Origin: Fidelibacterota bacterium
GTDB taxonomy: Bacteria; Marinisomatota; Marinisomatia; SCGC-AAA003-L08; TMED6
Reading direction: 5' to 3'
NCBI GenBank assembly: GCA_014239355.1
Contig: JAAZYZ010000114.1
Span: 1-8,346, forward strand
DNA: 8,346 nt
Below the pieces are notes generated by a model. The model saw only the letters and a list, made by a program, of their open reading frames with translations. It ran no database searches and was not told the origin of the DNA. Shown here one piece after another: positions 1 to 7,012 of this stretch. The position numbers and the translations under genes were made by a program. Each line of letters begins with the position of its first letter. The first letter of the stretch is position 1.

Positions 1-1
1 T

Positions 2-1459
2 ATTAATGAATTTGGTCAAGTCTATGGAATGCATTTTGAGACTGAAGGAGGAGATCAATTTAATTATGATCAAGATATAATATGGACTACTCCGATTGGA
101 ACACCTATAGATGCTCATGAAATAAAACAATTGCCCAATGGAAATTATATGGCTTTTACTCTTGATGTTTTTCGATCAGGTCCTATACCCGAAGGTCCTT
201 GGACTCCATATTTTCAAGATTTAGGTTATGCTGCTGATGGTGTGACTAATGAGTTTCCATGGCTAGGACTTAGATTAGTAGAATGGGATCAAGAAACTAA
301 AGAAGAAGTTTGGACATGGGATCCCTTTGATCATTTTACAATGGATGATTATGATTTGTATGGTGGTGTGTGGTGGGGTGCTTATTTTAATGGTTATTTT
401 GATTGGCTTCATTCCAATGCATTTCATTTTGATGGAGAGGAAGAGGTTATTTATGTATCTCATCGTCATCTATCAAGAATTACAAAAATAGACTATCAAA
501 CAGGTGAAGTTATTTGGAATATGGGATTACCTGCAGAGTATAATACAGGTGATAATAATATATGTACAGATTTACGTTTTAGTTTTCAGCATAATATTCA
601 ATTGCTTGATGATGGAACGCTTCTTTTCTTTGATAATGGAAATATAAGTCCGCTTGTAAATGATGATGAATATCCAACTACAAGAATTCGTAGAATTAGA
701 GTCATTGATGATAGCTACTGCGAAACGGTATGGCAGTATGACCTTCCTGAAAATTTGTTTGGTTTGGGAATGGGTAGTGTACAGCTTCTTAATAATGGGA
801 ATTATTCAATCTACACCTATGGTAGTGAAGGTGAATATTCTAATTGCACTCTTCTTGAAGTTACCCCTGATAAAGAGATGGTATGGAAAGCCAGTGCTGG
901 AGATAATGAGAGGGCCTGGTACAGATCCTATAAAATTCCTTCCATTCATCCAAATGCATTCAGTGTAATTGCAGATAATTATCAAAATATAGAAAGTGAT
1001 AATGGGGAAATTTTAGATGTCATTGAATTAGTTGGACAAACAATTAATTTTTCAATTACAAATCATAGTGGATATGACCATGTTTATAAATATAAGTTTA
1101 GATCTATAGATGGGGATTGGTTTGAAGATGTTGAATCAGAGATTAATATTCCTGCATATCAAACTGAAAGCCTTTCTTTTGAATCTCTTGTATCAGATGA
1201 AGAAATGGATAATGTAATTTTAAGTATTTGGCCAACACGTCATCTATATGCAAGAAAAGATTTAGAATTTTCTGTTGTATCTAATGGAATTCTTGGAGAT
1301 ATCAATGGAGATCAAAATTTAAATGTTCTAGATGTTATTTTACTCGTTAACATGGCTTTAGGTAATAGTGAAATTGATTTAAATGGTGATATGAATAGTG
1401 ATGAGATGATTAATATTCTTGATGTGGTATTATTAGTTAATTTTATACTTGAAAATTAA
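2..1459 (+). CDS. Arylsulfotransferase (ASST)-like protein with C-terminal dockerin pair, 5' partial
   Basis: The frame is open to the left edge, so the true start and any signal peptide lie upstream; the ATG at 29 is internal. The visible 485 codons look like the ASST family, six-bladed propellers that move sulfate between aromatic compounds in the periplasm or outside the cell. Family-like blocks are DAHEIKQLPNGNY (His codon at 116), WTWDPFDHF, LHSNAF (His at 410), a blade ending in TGEVIWNMG, FSFQHNIQ (His at 590), FFDNGN and an Arg-rich TRIRRIRV strand. The conserved histidines are the expected catalytic or substrate-binding positions, but I cannot assign each to a role. A beta-sandwich-like region follows (about 970-1285), then two dockerin-type repeats that end the protein. 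The family assignment is fairly firm; sulfotransferase activity is inference, because many family members are uncharacterised. It heads a tight run with the genes to 2193. Confidence 0.8.
   Translation: MNEFGQVYGMHFETEGGDQFNYDQDIIWTTPIGTPIDAHEIKQLPNGNYMAFTLDVFRSGPIPEGPWTPYFQDLGYAADGVTNEFPWLGLRLVEWDQETKEEVWTWDPFDHFTMDDYDLYGGVWWGAYFNGYFDWLHSNAFHFDGEEEVIYVSHRHLSRITKIDYQTGEVIWNMGLPAEYNTGDNNICTDLRFSFQHNIQLLDDGTLLFFDNGNISPLVNDDEYPTTRIRRIRVIDDSYCETVWQYDLPENLFGLGMGSVQLLNNGNYSIYTYGSEGEYSNCTLLEVTPDKEMVWKASAGDNERAWYRSYKIPSIHPNAFSVIADNYQNIESDNGEILDVIELVGQTINFSITNHSGYDHVYKYKFRSIDGDWFEDVESEINIPAYQTESLSFESLVSDEEMDNVILSIWPTRHLYARKDLEFSVVSNGILGDINGDQNLNVLDVILLVNMALGNSEIDLNGDMNSDEMINILDVVLLVNFILEN
1295..1456 (+). 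other. Dockerin type I-like repeat pair (C-terminal domain)
   Basis: There are two calcium-loop plus helix units. The first is GDINGDQNLNVLDVILLVN and the second is NGDMNSDEMINILDVVLLVN. Each has the D-x-N-x-D spacing followed by N/I-x-L-D and a hydrophobic helix, as in dockerin type I repeats. Dockerins bind cohesins in known systems; no cohesin is visible in this window. The domain forms the extreme C-terminus. Confidence 0.85.
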
Positions 1460-1465
1460 TACTCT

Positions 1466-1600
1466 ATGAGGACGACTTTAATTTTTATTATCTCTTATAT
1501 TTTTGGGGATATTGTAAATCCATATTATTTATTTATTTTATTATATGCACTTTCTTTTTTAGGTGTATATTATTTTTGGAAAAAGAAGAAAAAAAGTTAA
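1466..1600 (+). CDS. Possible 44-aa small membrane protein with poly-lysine tail
   Basis: This ATG-to-TAA frame fills the gap between the ASST-like gene and cdd. It starts 6 bases after the former's stop and ends 2 bases before the cdd ATG. The predicted peptide is almost entirely hydrophobic (L5 to G14, then Y20 to W38, the second long enough to span a membrane) and ends in KKKKKS, which by the positive-inside rule suggests a cytoplasmic C-terminus. No clear ribosome binding site precedes it. It is in the same frame as the upstream gene, so it could also be a detached or readthrough C-terminal membrane anchor of that protein. I do not recognise a family. AT-rich DNA easily yields short hydrophobic frames, so a chance ORF remains possible; the exact fit between neighbours is the main support. 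Confidence 0.4.
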   Translation: MRTTLIFIISYIFGDIVNPYYLFILLYALSFLGVYYFWKKKKKS

Positions 1601-1602
1601 AT

Positions 1603-1977
1603 ATGAAAGAAATTGATTTAGTACAACACGCTATAAAAGCACAGAAAAATTCTCAATCAAAATACAGTAATTTTCCTGTGGGATGCGCAATTCTATGTAG
1701 TGATGATTCTATTATCTATGGATGCAACATTGAGTCAGCTGTATATCCAAGTACTTTGTGTGCAGAAAGGGTAGCAATTTATTCAGCACTTTCTCAAGGA
1801 ATTACAGATTTTAAAGCAATTGCAATTGTATCAAATAATTATGCTAAACCGTGTGGCTCATGTAGACAAATTATGCACGAATATCTAGGAGATATTCCAA
1901 TTTATATTTCTGATTCAAAAGGGAAAGATTTTTCTACACATTTTATTAAAGATTTACTACCATACCCTTTTGGGTAA
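1603..1977 (+). CDS. cdd: Cytidine deaminase
   Basis: This enzyme converts cytidine and deoxycytidine to uridine and deoxyuridine in cytoplasmic pyrimidine salvage. At 124 residues it is the short, homotetrameric, three-cysteine type. Counting from the ATG at 1603, the zinc ligands are C53, C84 and C87 (in TLCAERVAI and PCGSCRQ), the catalytic acid is E55, and the nucleoside-binding residues F24, N42 and E44 fall at the same numbers as in Bacillus subtilis Cdd as I recall it. This match is why I prefer 1603 over a TTG at 1576, which would add nine mostly charged residues and overlap the small ORF upstream. There is no strong ribosome binding site. The C-terminus stops at LLPYPFG, slightly shorter than many homologues. 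It lies within a close co-directional run, 18 bases before the Trp-rich protein gene. Confidence 0.95.
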   Translation: MKEIDLVQHAIKAQKNSQSKYSNFPVGCAILCSDDSIIYGCNIESAVYPSTLCAERVAIYSALSQGITDFKAIAIVSNNYAKPCGSCRQIMHEYLGDIPIYISDSKGKDFSTHFIKDLLPYPFG

Positions 1978-1995
1978 TTAGTTCTTATTATACAT

Positions 1996-2193
1996 ATGAA
2001 GAAGCTTCTTAATTCTAAATGGACCTCACTTTCTAAAAAAGAAGGTTGGATTCATTATCAGGTAAGGAATGTTTTGATTACAAAAAAACAGATAGAGCTT
2101 TTTGCCATCTGCGAAAAAAAAGTCAGTTTTATTATCAATATATCTGATATTAAAGATAGGTCACAATGGCTTCCTGGTTGGAGAGAGTTATAA
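1996..2193 (+). CDS. TIGR02450 / DUF2389-type small Trp-rich protein
   Basis: This 65-residue protein has no signal peptide or membrane segment. It matches the pattern I know for the TIGR02450 family of short tryptophan-rich proteins: an N-terminal KKLLNSKWT block, a central beta-rich segment, and a C-terminal block with D-x-S-x-W-x-x-G-W (W58 and W62; also W9 and W18). Its length is normal for the family. The function is unknown; known members are small soluble proteins in marine bacteria and cyanobacteria. It follows cdd by 18 bases with no obvious ribosome binding site, so it is probably read from the same transcript, and a new promoter begins right after its stop. The family call is from memory of the motif, not from a search. 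Confidence 0.75.
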   Translation: MKKLLNSKWTSLSKKEGWIHYQVRNVLITKKQIELFAICEKKVSFIINISDIKDRSQWLPGWREL

Positions 2194-2195
2194 AT

Positions 2196-2224
2196 TTTAC
2201 AGATTGTAATAATTCTATTATAAT
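2196..2224 (+). promoter_or_regulatory. Sigma70-type promoter for the choice-of-anchor-B gene
   Basis: TTTACA at 2196-2201 (5 of 6 to the -35 consensus) is followed after exactly 17 bases by TATAAT at 2219-2224 (6 of 6 to the -10). Transcription would start near 2231, leaving a leader of about 40 bases before the ATG at 2273. It begins 3 bases after the stop of the preceding gene and marks a likely boundary between two transcription units. The DNA is AT-rich, so chance matches to -10 boxes are common; the correct spacing and the location are the added support. Confidence 0.6.
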
Positions 2225-2272
2225 TTTATTATAAGCTTTATCTTCTTAGTACAAAAAAGTTGGGGTTTTAGA

Positions 2273-4576
2273 ATGAATTATATCAAGACATTTATATTTA
2301 TACTATTTTTAAATTTTTCTTTTTCTCTTGTAGAGTGTGAAAATGGTCAAGCTGATGGTTATCCATGTAATAATATGGACTTAATGTCTAGATTATCTTT
2401 AGCTCAATTAGGAAATCCAGGGAATGCAAATGATATATGGGGATGGGTTGATCCTCAAACAGAGGATCCTTATGCTATTTTAGGTCTTGATACAGGAACT
2501 GCCTTTATTCGAATTACAGATCCAGAGAATCCTTTGATTATAGGTTATTTACCAACTCATTCATCTGCATCATTATGGAGAGATATAAAAACTTATCAGA
2601 ATCATGCCTTTATTGTTAGTGAAGCAGGTAATCATGGAATGCAAGTTTTTGATCTTAATCAATTAAGAGATTATGATGGAAATAATCCTGTAACTTTTTC
2701 TGAAACTGCACATTATGGTTTATTTGGAAATAGTCATAATATTGTAATCAATGAAGAAACAGGATTTGCTTATGCTGTTGGTTGTAATGATTGTTCTGGT
2801 GGTCTTCATATGGTTAATATTCAAGAACCTTCAAATCCAAGCTATGCAGGTTGTTATAGTCAAGATGGCTATACTCATGATACACAATGTGTTATTTATA
2901 ATGGTGTAGACACACAATATGTAGGAACAGAAATTTGTTTTAGTTCTAATGAAGATACAGTTACTATAACTGATGTGACCGATAAAAGTAACCCAGCTAC
3001 AATTAGTATCAATGGATATCAAGGAGCTCAATATACTCATCAAGGATGGTTAACTGAAGATCATAGATATTTTTTATGTAATGATGAATTAGATGAATAT
3101 TATGATGGAGTAGATACTAGAACATATATATGGGATTTAAATTCTCTTGATAATCCAACATTAATTGGATTTCATGATCATGGAACATCAAATATTGATC
3201 ATAATCTATATATTGAAGGAAATTATGCTTATCAATCTCATTATACTGCAGGATTAAGAATTCATGATATTGTTGATATAGGTGATGGAATTATGGAAGA
3301 AGTTGCTTTTTTTGATATACACCCTCAAAATAATAATACAAGCTTTGATGGCTCTTGGAGTAATTATCCATTTTTTGATAATAATATAGTTATTGTTAGT
3401 GGAATTGGTGATGGCGGGAATGTTGAAAGTGGAGGTTTATTTGTATTACAGTTTAATGAACCTGCATATCCAGAGCTTTCTCTTAATTATGATGATGCTA
3501 TTATGGACATAGCTCTTAATACAGGAGAATCTGAAAACTATCAATTACAAATTTCAAATATAGGTGAGGAGGGATCTAATTTAAGTTATAATATTTCAGC
3601 ATCTGTATTTTTAGATGCATTAGGTTCTGATGATTCAGGTAATGCATGGAGTAGTTCTGACTATGGGACTAGTTTTGATTGGATTGATATTGAAGGTATT
3701 TCAACCTTAGTTAATTTCACAGATAATGATTCTGCAAATGGAACTATACCAATTGGTTTTGAATTTCCAATATATGGTCAAAGTTATACTGAATGTAGTA
3801 TCAATGCAAATGGTTGGATTGGTTTTGGGGGAGATAGTGGTGCATGGGATAATTCAAATTTACCTACTGATGAAGTTCCTGGTCCAGCTTTATTTCCATT
3901 TTGGGATGATTTAAATCCAATTAATGATCAATGTAATCAATATTGCGCTGGTAATGTTTATTATTATTCATCTTCTGAGGCATTTATTATAACGTTTGAT
4001 GGTGTGGCTCATTGGTGGACTAATTTCGAGAATAGTTTTTATACATTTCAGGTTGTTATGTATCCTAATGGAGATATTTATTTTAATTATTTAGATTTAC
4101 AAGGTGATTATAATTCAGCTACTGTTGGTATGCAAAATCAAAATGCTTCTGATGCAATCACAATGGGAGCGAATAATACAGATACACTTCTTTCCGATAA
4201 TTTTTCTATTTCTATTAAGCAGACCCCTAATTGGGTAGAGATTGGAAATGAAAGTGGTAATCTATCTGATGGTGAAGGAACAACTGTGTCAGTTACAATC
4301 ACTGCTGAAGATTTAGGTGATGGTATTTACAATAGCTATTTATTTGTAAATACTAATGCTGAAGATATAACTATACCTATAGTTTTAAATGTTAATGATG
4401 AACCTCAAATACCAGGTGATATTAATAATGATGGTTCGCTTAATGTTCAAGATATTGTTATTCTTGTAAATGATTATATTTTAGTAGGTCAATATGATTC
4501 TATTGGTGATATTAATGAAGATGGTAATTTAAATGTCTTAGATATCATCATTTTGGTTACTTTTATTTTAGGTTAA
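2273..4576 (+). CDS. Choice-of-anchor B family exported beta-propeller protein with dockerin tail
   Basis: This 767-residue exported protein has a signal peptide at about 1-20 (K5, then a hydrophobic Phe/Leu-rich run). Residues 22-395 match the choice-of-anchor B family (TIGR04312): YPCNNMDL, NDIWGWVDP, WRDIKTYQNHAFIVSEA, HGMQVFDL, SHNIV, YTHDTQCV, ENGQ-like start and YTHQGWLTEDHRYF, with LVIVD-type strands such as RITDPENPLIIGYL. The family is named for varying C-terminal anchors and has no established activity. A beta-sandwich linker follows (about 398-450), then a sandwich of about 190 residues with NANGWIGF and LFPFWDDL (nidogen-like or similar, uncertain), a BACON-like sandwich (about 650-710), and a dockerin pair (715-767). 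No classic ribosome site precedes the ATG. The gene is 24 bases ahead of the thioredoxin-propeller gene, so they probably share a transcript. The substrate or partner is unknown. Confidence 0.85.
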   Translation: MNYIKTFIFILFLNFSFSLVECENGQADGYPCNNMDLMSRLSLAQLGNPGNANDIWGWVDPQTEDPYAILGLDTGTAFIRITDPENPLIIGYLPTHSSASLWRDIKTYQNHAFIVSEAGNHGMQVFDLNQLRDYDGNNPVTFSETAHYGLFGNSHNIVINEETGFAYAVGCNDCSGGLHMVNIQEPSNPSYAGCYSQDGYTHDTQCVIYNGVDTQYVGTEICFSSNEDTVTITDVTDKSNPATISINGYQGAQYTHQGWLTEDHRYFLCNDELDEYYDGVDTRTYIWDLNSLDNPTLIGFHDHGTSNIDHNLYIEGNYAYQSHYTAGLRIHDIVDIGDGIMEEVAFFDIHPQNNNTSFDGSWSNYPFFDNNIVIVSGIGDGGNVESGGLFVLQFNEPAYPELSLNYDDAIMDIALNTGESENYQLQISNIGEEGSNLSYNISASVFLDALGSDDSGNAWSSSDYGTSFDWIDIEGISTLVNFTDNDSANGTIPIGFEFPIYGQSYTECSINANGWIGFGGDSGAWDNSNLPTDEVPGPALFPFWDDLNPINDQCNQYCAGNVYYYSSSEAFIITFDGVAHWWTNFENSFYTFQVVMYPNGDIYFNYLDLQGDYNSATVGMQNQNASDAITMGANNTDTLLSDNFSISIKQTPNWVEIGNESGNLSDGEGTTVSVTITAEDLGDGIYNSYLFVNTNAEDITIPIVLNVNDEPQIPGDINNDGSLNVQDIVILVNDYILVGQYDSIGDINEDGNLNVLDIIILVTFILG
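4415..4573 (+). other. Dockerin type I-like repeat pair (C-terminal domain)
   Basis: The units GDINNDGSLNVQDIVILVN and GDINEDGNLNVLDIIILVT both carry intact calcium-loop Asp/Asn positions. They end the choice-of-anchor-B protein one residue before its stop. The pair is close in form to the one ending the ASST-like protein (1295-1456), but the codons differ widely, so this is not a recent duplication. Confidence 0.88.
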
Positions 4577-4590
4577 TTAAATAAATTTTT

Positions 4591-4596
4591 GGAGAG
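4591..4596 (+). promoter_or_regulatory. Ribosome binding site GGAGAG that sets the start at 4601
   Basis: GGAGAG lies 4 bases before the ATG at 4601 (6 from GGAG). It is the clearest Shine-Dalgarno sequence in the window. It argues against the in-frame TTG at 4589, which would place this site inside the coding region and add four residues ahead of the signal peptide. Confidence 0.7.
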
Positions 4597-4600
4597 ATTT

Positions 4601-7006
4601 ATGTATAAATATATTTTATGTTTTACTTTATCATTTTTATTTTCATATGAAGTAGGTGATCAAGTGGGTTATTTTGATCAGATAAAAGAGTATCCTATAT
4701 GTTATGGGTCTGTAGAACATGGATTTGAGGAAGACGGAGTTTTTAGTTTTTCTAATTTTAATGGTTCAAATTCTGATTTTCATGTATTTTTTATTGATAT
4801 ATCAGCCACTTGGTGTGGTCCTTGTTGGAGTTATATTCCAACAATGTCAGATGCAGAGCAACTCTATTCTCATAATGATAATGTAATGATTTTTACTAGT
4901 CTAAATGATATGAATCAACCTTATTCCTGTGAAGATTGGGGAGATAGAGGAGTTCAGTTTGATGCTGTAAATCTCATTGTAGATAATGATCCATCTCAGG
5001 ATTTAATGGGAAAATTTGGGTCAGGAGCATGGCCTAGTCTTGTTTTTATAGATCATAATATGACAGTTGTTCATAAACAAAGTGGTGGTGCTGGTTTTTC
5101 TCTAGTGCAATCATTAATCAATGGAATGCTTGATGATTTATATAGTGCGTTGCTTATTTCATCAGATTTTGAAATTGATTTTAATGATGATGTTGATAGT
5201 GATGGCTTAATGAATCCAGGAGATAGCTTTGATGTATCAATTAATGTTATGAATAAATCACATAGTGATGATAACACAGCAATGAATGTCAATTTAGAAT
5301 TAGTCTCTGAATCTGATAATTTATTAATTACAAGTTCTAGTCTAGGTGAAATTGGAGATATAGTTGCTGGCGAGACTTATTCCTTTGAAGTAAATATAAA
5401 AATTAATGAGTCAATTAAAATTGATGACTATAATTTAAATTTAGTCATATCAACTGATAATGTTGATGATGATGGAGAGCTTCTTTCTTATCAATTTACT
5501 ATTCCTTTCTCAGTGACTTTAAACCAGGTTGGTTTTCCAGTAAATATGTCTGGTGAACTTATTTCTTCAGCGGCTATTGTGGATTTTGATAATGATGGAC
5601 AAGATGAAATTATTTCATCAGATAAAGGTGGTTTTGTTCATGTGTTTGAAATGGATGGAACTGAATGGACAGATGAAACATTTCCATATGAAACAGGAGA
5701 TCAAAATTGGGGTTCTCCAGCGGTTGGTGATTTAGATGGAGATGAATTTGATGATGTTATTATAAGTTCTAAGAATGGACAAATATATCATATAGATTCA
5801 TCTGATGGCTCAACTATAAATTCTATTTTTAATAGTGGGGGTTTTATAACGGCCACACCAGCATTGGGCGATATTGATGGTGATGGTTTAGATGAAATTA
5901 TTTTTGGTCAATATGGTGGATCTCAGCGTTTATATGCTATTAATTTTGATGGTAGCAATGTAGCGGGATTTCCTGTTGATTTAGATCAGAAAGTACAGCG
6001 TGGTGCTGCCCTTGCTGATTTTAATGGAAACGGTAAAATGGATATTGTAGTAGGTACCGATGATGAGTTTGTTCATTTAATTCATGATGATGGAACGATT
6101 GCTTGGTCTTATGAGACCGGCGGTGATATTAGAGTGGCTCCAACGGTACTAGAACTAAGCACAGGTGAGAAAATTGTATTGGTTGGTTCTAAGGATGATA
6201 ATTTTTATGCTTTAAACAGTAATGGTATTCTTCATTTTATGATTGAAACAGATGATGATATTTCAACAGAGGCTAGTGTTGTTGATATTGATGGTGTTGG
6301 TCCGGTTATTTTCTTTGCCTCAGGCAGTATGCTTTATGGGGTTGAAAGTAATGGTGATATCTATGATGATTGGAGTATTAATTTAGATGCTGAAGTAATA
6401 AGTTCAATTACATTTGCTTCACTTGAAGGTTATGATTTACCTCTTGTAATTTTTGGTGATGATAGTGGTAAAGCTCATATGTATACTATGGATGGAAACT
6501 CTTATAATAACTTTCCTATTAGTTATGACTTTTCATTTAAAGGGTCCCCAACTATTTTAGATACAGATAATGATAATGATTTAGAGCTCATACTAGGTTC
6601 AACTCAAAATCTTGTCAGTATTGATGTAAAAGAACCTGGTGCAATTTCTGAATTGTGGAATACTCATAGAGCTAATATGAACAGAAGTGGGTACTATCTT
6701 AGTACGATAGATGCTTTAGATGTTTCTGATGATATTACAGATAAAGATTTTTCAATTACTAGTGTATACCCAAATCCATTTAATCCCTCAGTTAGCATTG
6801 ATTACTTTATTGAGACTTCTGATTTTATTGAAATTAATGTAATGAATCTACAGGGAAAAATTATTGAAAATTTAGAATCTTCTTTTAAAACAAAAGGAGA
6901 ATATTCAATAACATGGAGTCCAAATAATATTTCCAGTGGTGTTTATTTATTAAATATATCTACATCTAATAAATCTGCAAGTCACAAATTAATGTTTATA
7001 AAATAA
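4601..7006 (+). CDS. Secreted thioredoxin-fold / FG-GAP propeller fusion with T9SS sorting domain
   Basis: This 801-residue multidomain protein starts with a short signal peptide (about 1-15, with FLFS before YEVGD). Residues 25-175 are thioredoxin-like: a hydrophobic strand FFIDISATW, then CGPC with cysteines C72 and C75, and later GSGAWPSLVFID, which supplies the cis-Pro region. This suggests TlpA/ResA-like disulfide chemistry outside the cytoplasm. Residues 186-307 form a CARDB-like beta-sandwich. Residues about 320-690 carry eight repeats of some 45 residues in FG-GAP/VCBS style; repeats 1-4 and 8 keep calcium-loop acids (for example DFDNDGQDE and DIDGDGLDE), while 5-7 are degenerate. This is probably one propeller. 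Residues 718-801 are a T9SS type A sorting domain (YPNPFNPS, GKIIENL, SGVYLLNI). The start rests on the ribosome site at 4591. The partner protein or substrate is unknown. It is probably in an operon with the preceding gene. Confidence 0.85.
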   Translation: MYKYILCFTLSFLFSYEVGDQVGYFDQIKEYPICYGSVEHGFEEDGVFSFSNFNGSNSDFHVFFIDISATWCGPCWSYIPTMSDAEQLYSHNDNVMIFTSLNDMNQPYSCEDWGDRGVQFDAVNLIVDNDPSQDLMGKFGSGAWPSLVFIDHNMTVVHKQSGGAGFSLVQSLINGMLDDLYSALLISSDFEIDFNDDVDSDGLMNPGDSFDVSINVMNKSHSDDNTAMNVNLELVSESDNLLITSSSLGEIGDIVAGETYSFEVNIKINESIKIDDYNLNLVISTDNVDDDGELLSYQFTIPFSVTLNQVGFPVNMSGELISSAAIVDFDNDGQDEIISSDKGGFVHVFEMDGTEWTDETFPYETGDQNWGSPAVGDLDGDEFDDVIISSKNGQIYHIDSSDGSTINSIFNSGGFITATPALGDIDGDGLDEIIFGQYGGSQRLYAINFDGSNVAGFPVDLDQKVQRGAALADFNGNGKMDIVVGTDDEFVHLIHDDGTIAWSYETGGDIRVAPTVLELSTGEKIVLVGSKDDNFYALNSNGILHFMIETDDDISTEASVVDIDGVGPVIFFASGSMLYGVESNGDIYDDWSINLDAEVISSITFASLEGYDLPLVIFGDDSGKAHMYTMDGNSYNNFPISYDFSFKGSPTILDTDNDNDLELILGSTQNLVSIDVKEPGAISELWNTHRANMNRSGYYLSTIDALDVSDDITDKDFSITSVYPNPFNPSVSIDYFIETSDFIEINVMNLQGKIIENLESSFKTKGEYSITWSPNNISSGVYLLNISTSNKSASHKLMFIK
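6752..7003 (+). other. T9SS type A C-terminal sorting domain
   Basis: The domain includes SVYPNPFNPS (Y723), a beta-strand with INVMNLQGKIIENL, and the closing SGVYLLNISTSNKSASHKLMFIK region with the usual strand and basic end. Such domains direct outer-membrane crossing through the type IX system and are normally cleaved. The YPNPFNP form is more typical of Marinimicrobia or Ignavibacteria than of classical Bacteroidota. Confidence 0.88.
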
Positions 7007-7012
7007 TTTATT

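Noticed and set aside
660..968. A 102-codon + strand frame inside the ASST-like gene
   Set aside because: It is a shadow of the real frame, with no family-like motifs, while the overlapping frame has clear conserved blocks.
1576..1602. TTG start giving a nine-residue extension of cytidine deaminase
   Set aside because: The extension is lysine/glutamate-rich, overlaps the small ORF upstream, and breaks the residue numbering match with known short Cdd proteins. The ATG at 1603 fits better.
2194..2272. A terminator after the Trp-rich gene
   Set aside because: The TTATAA-type repeats are short and AT-only; no GC-containing stem followed by a T-run was found. The promoter reading explains the stretch better.
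4589..4600. TTG start four codons upstream of the thioredoxin-propeller gene
   Set aside because: It would put the GGAGAG ribosome site inside the coding region. The ATG at 4601 has correct spacing and begins a normal signal peptide.
5567..6620. DNA repeats or a tandem array from the recurring gat/ggt-rich segments
   Set aside because: The recurrence is at protein level (FG-GAP/VCBS calcium loops). Codons differ between units, and units are about 45 residues with variable spacing, so no DNA repeat or CRISPR array is present.
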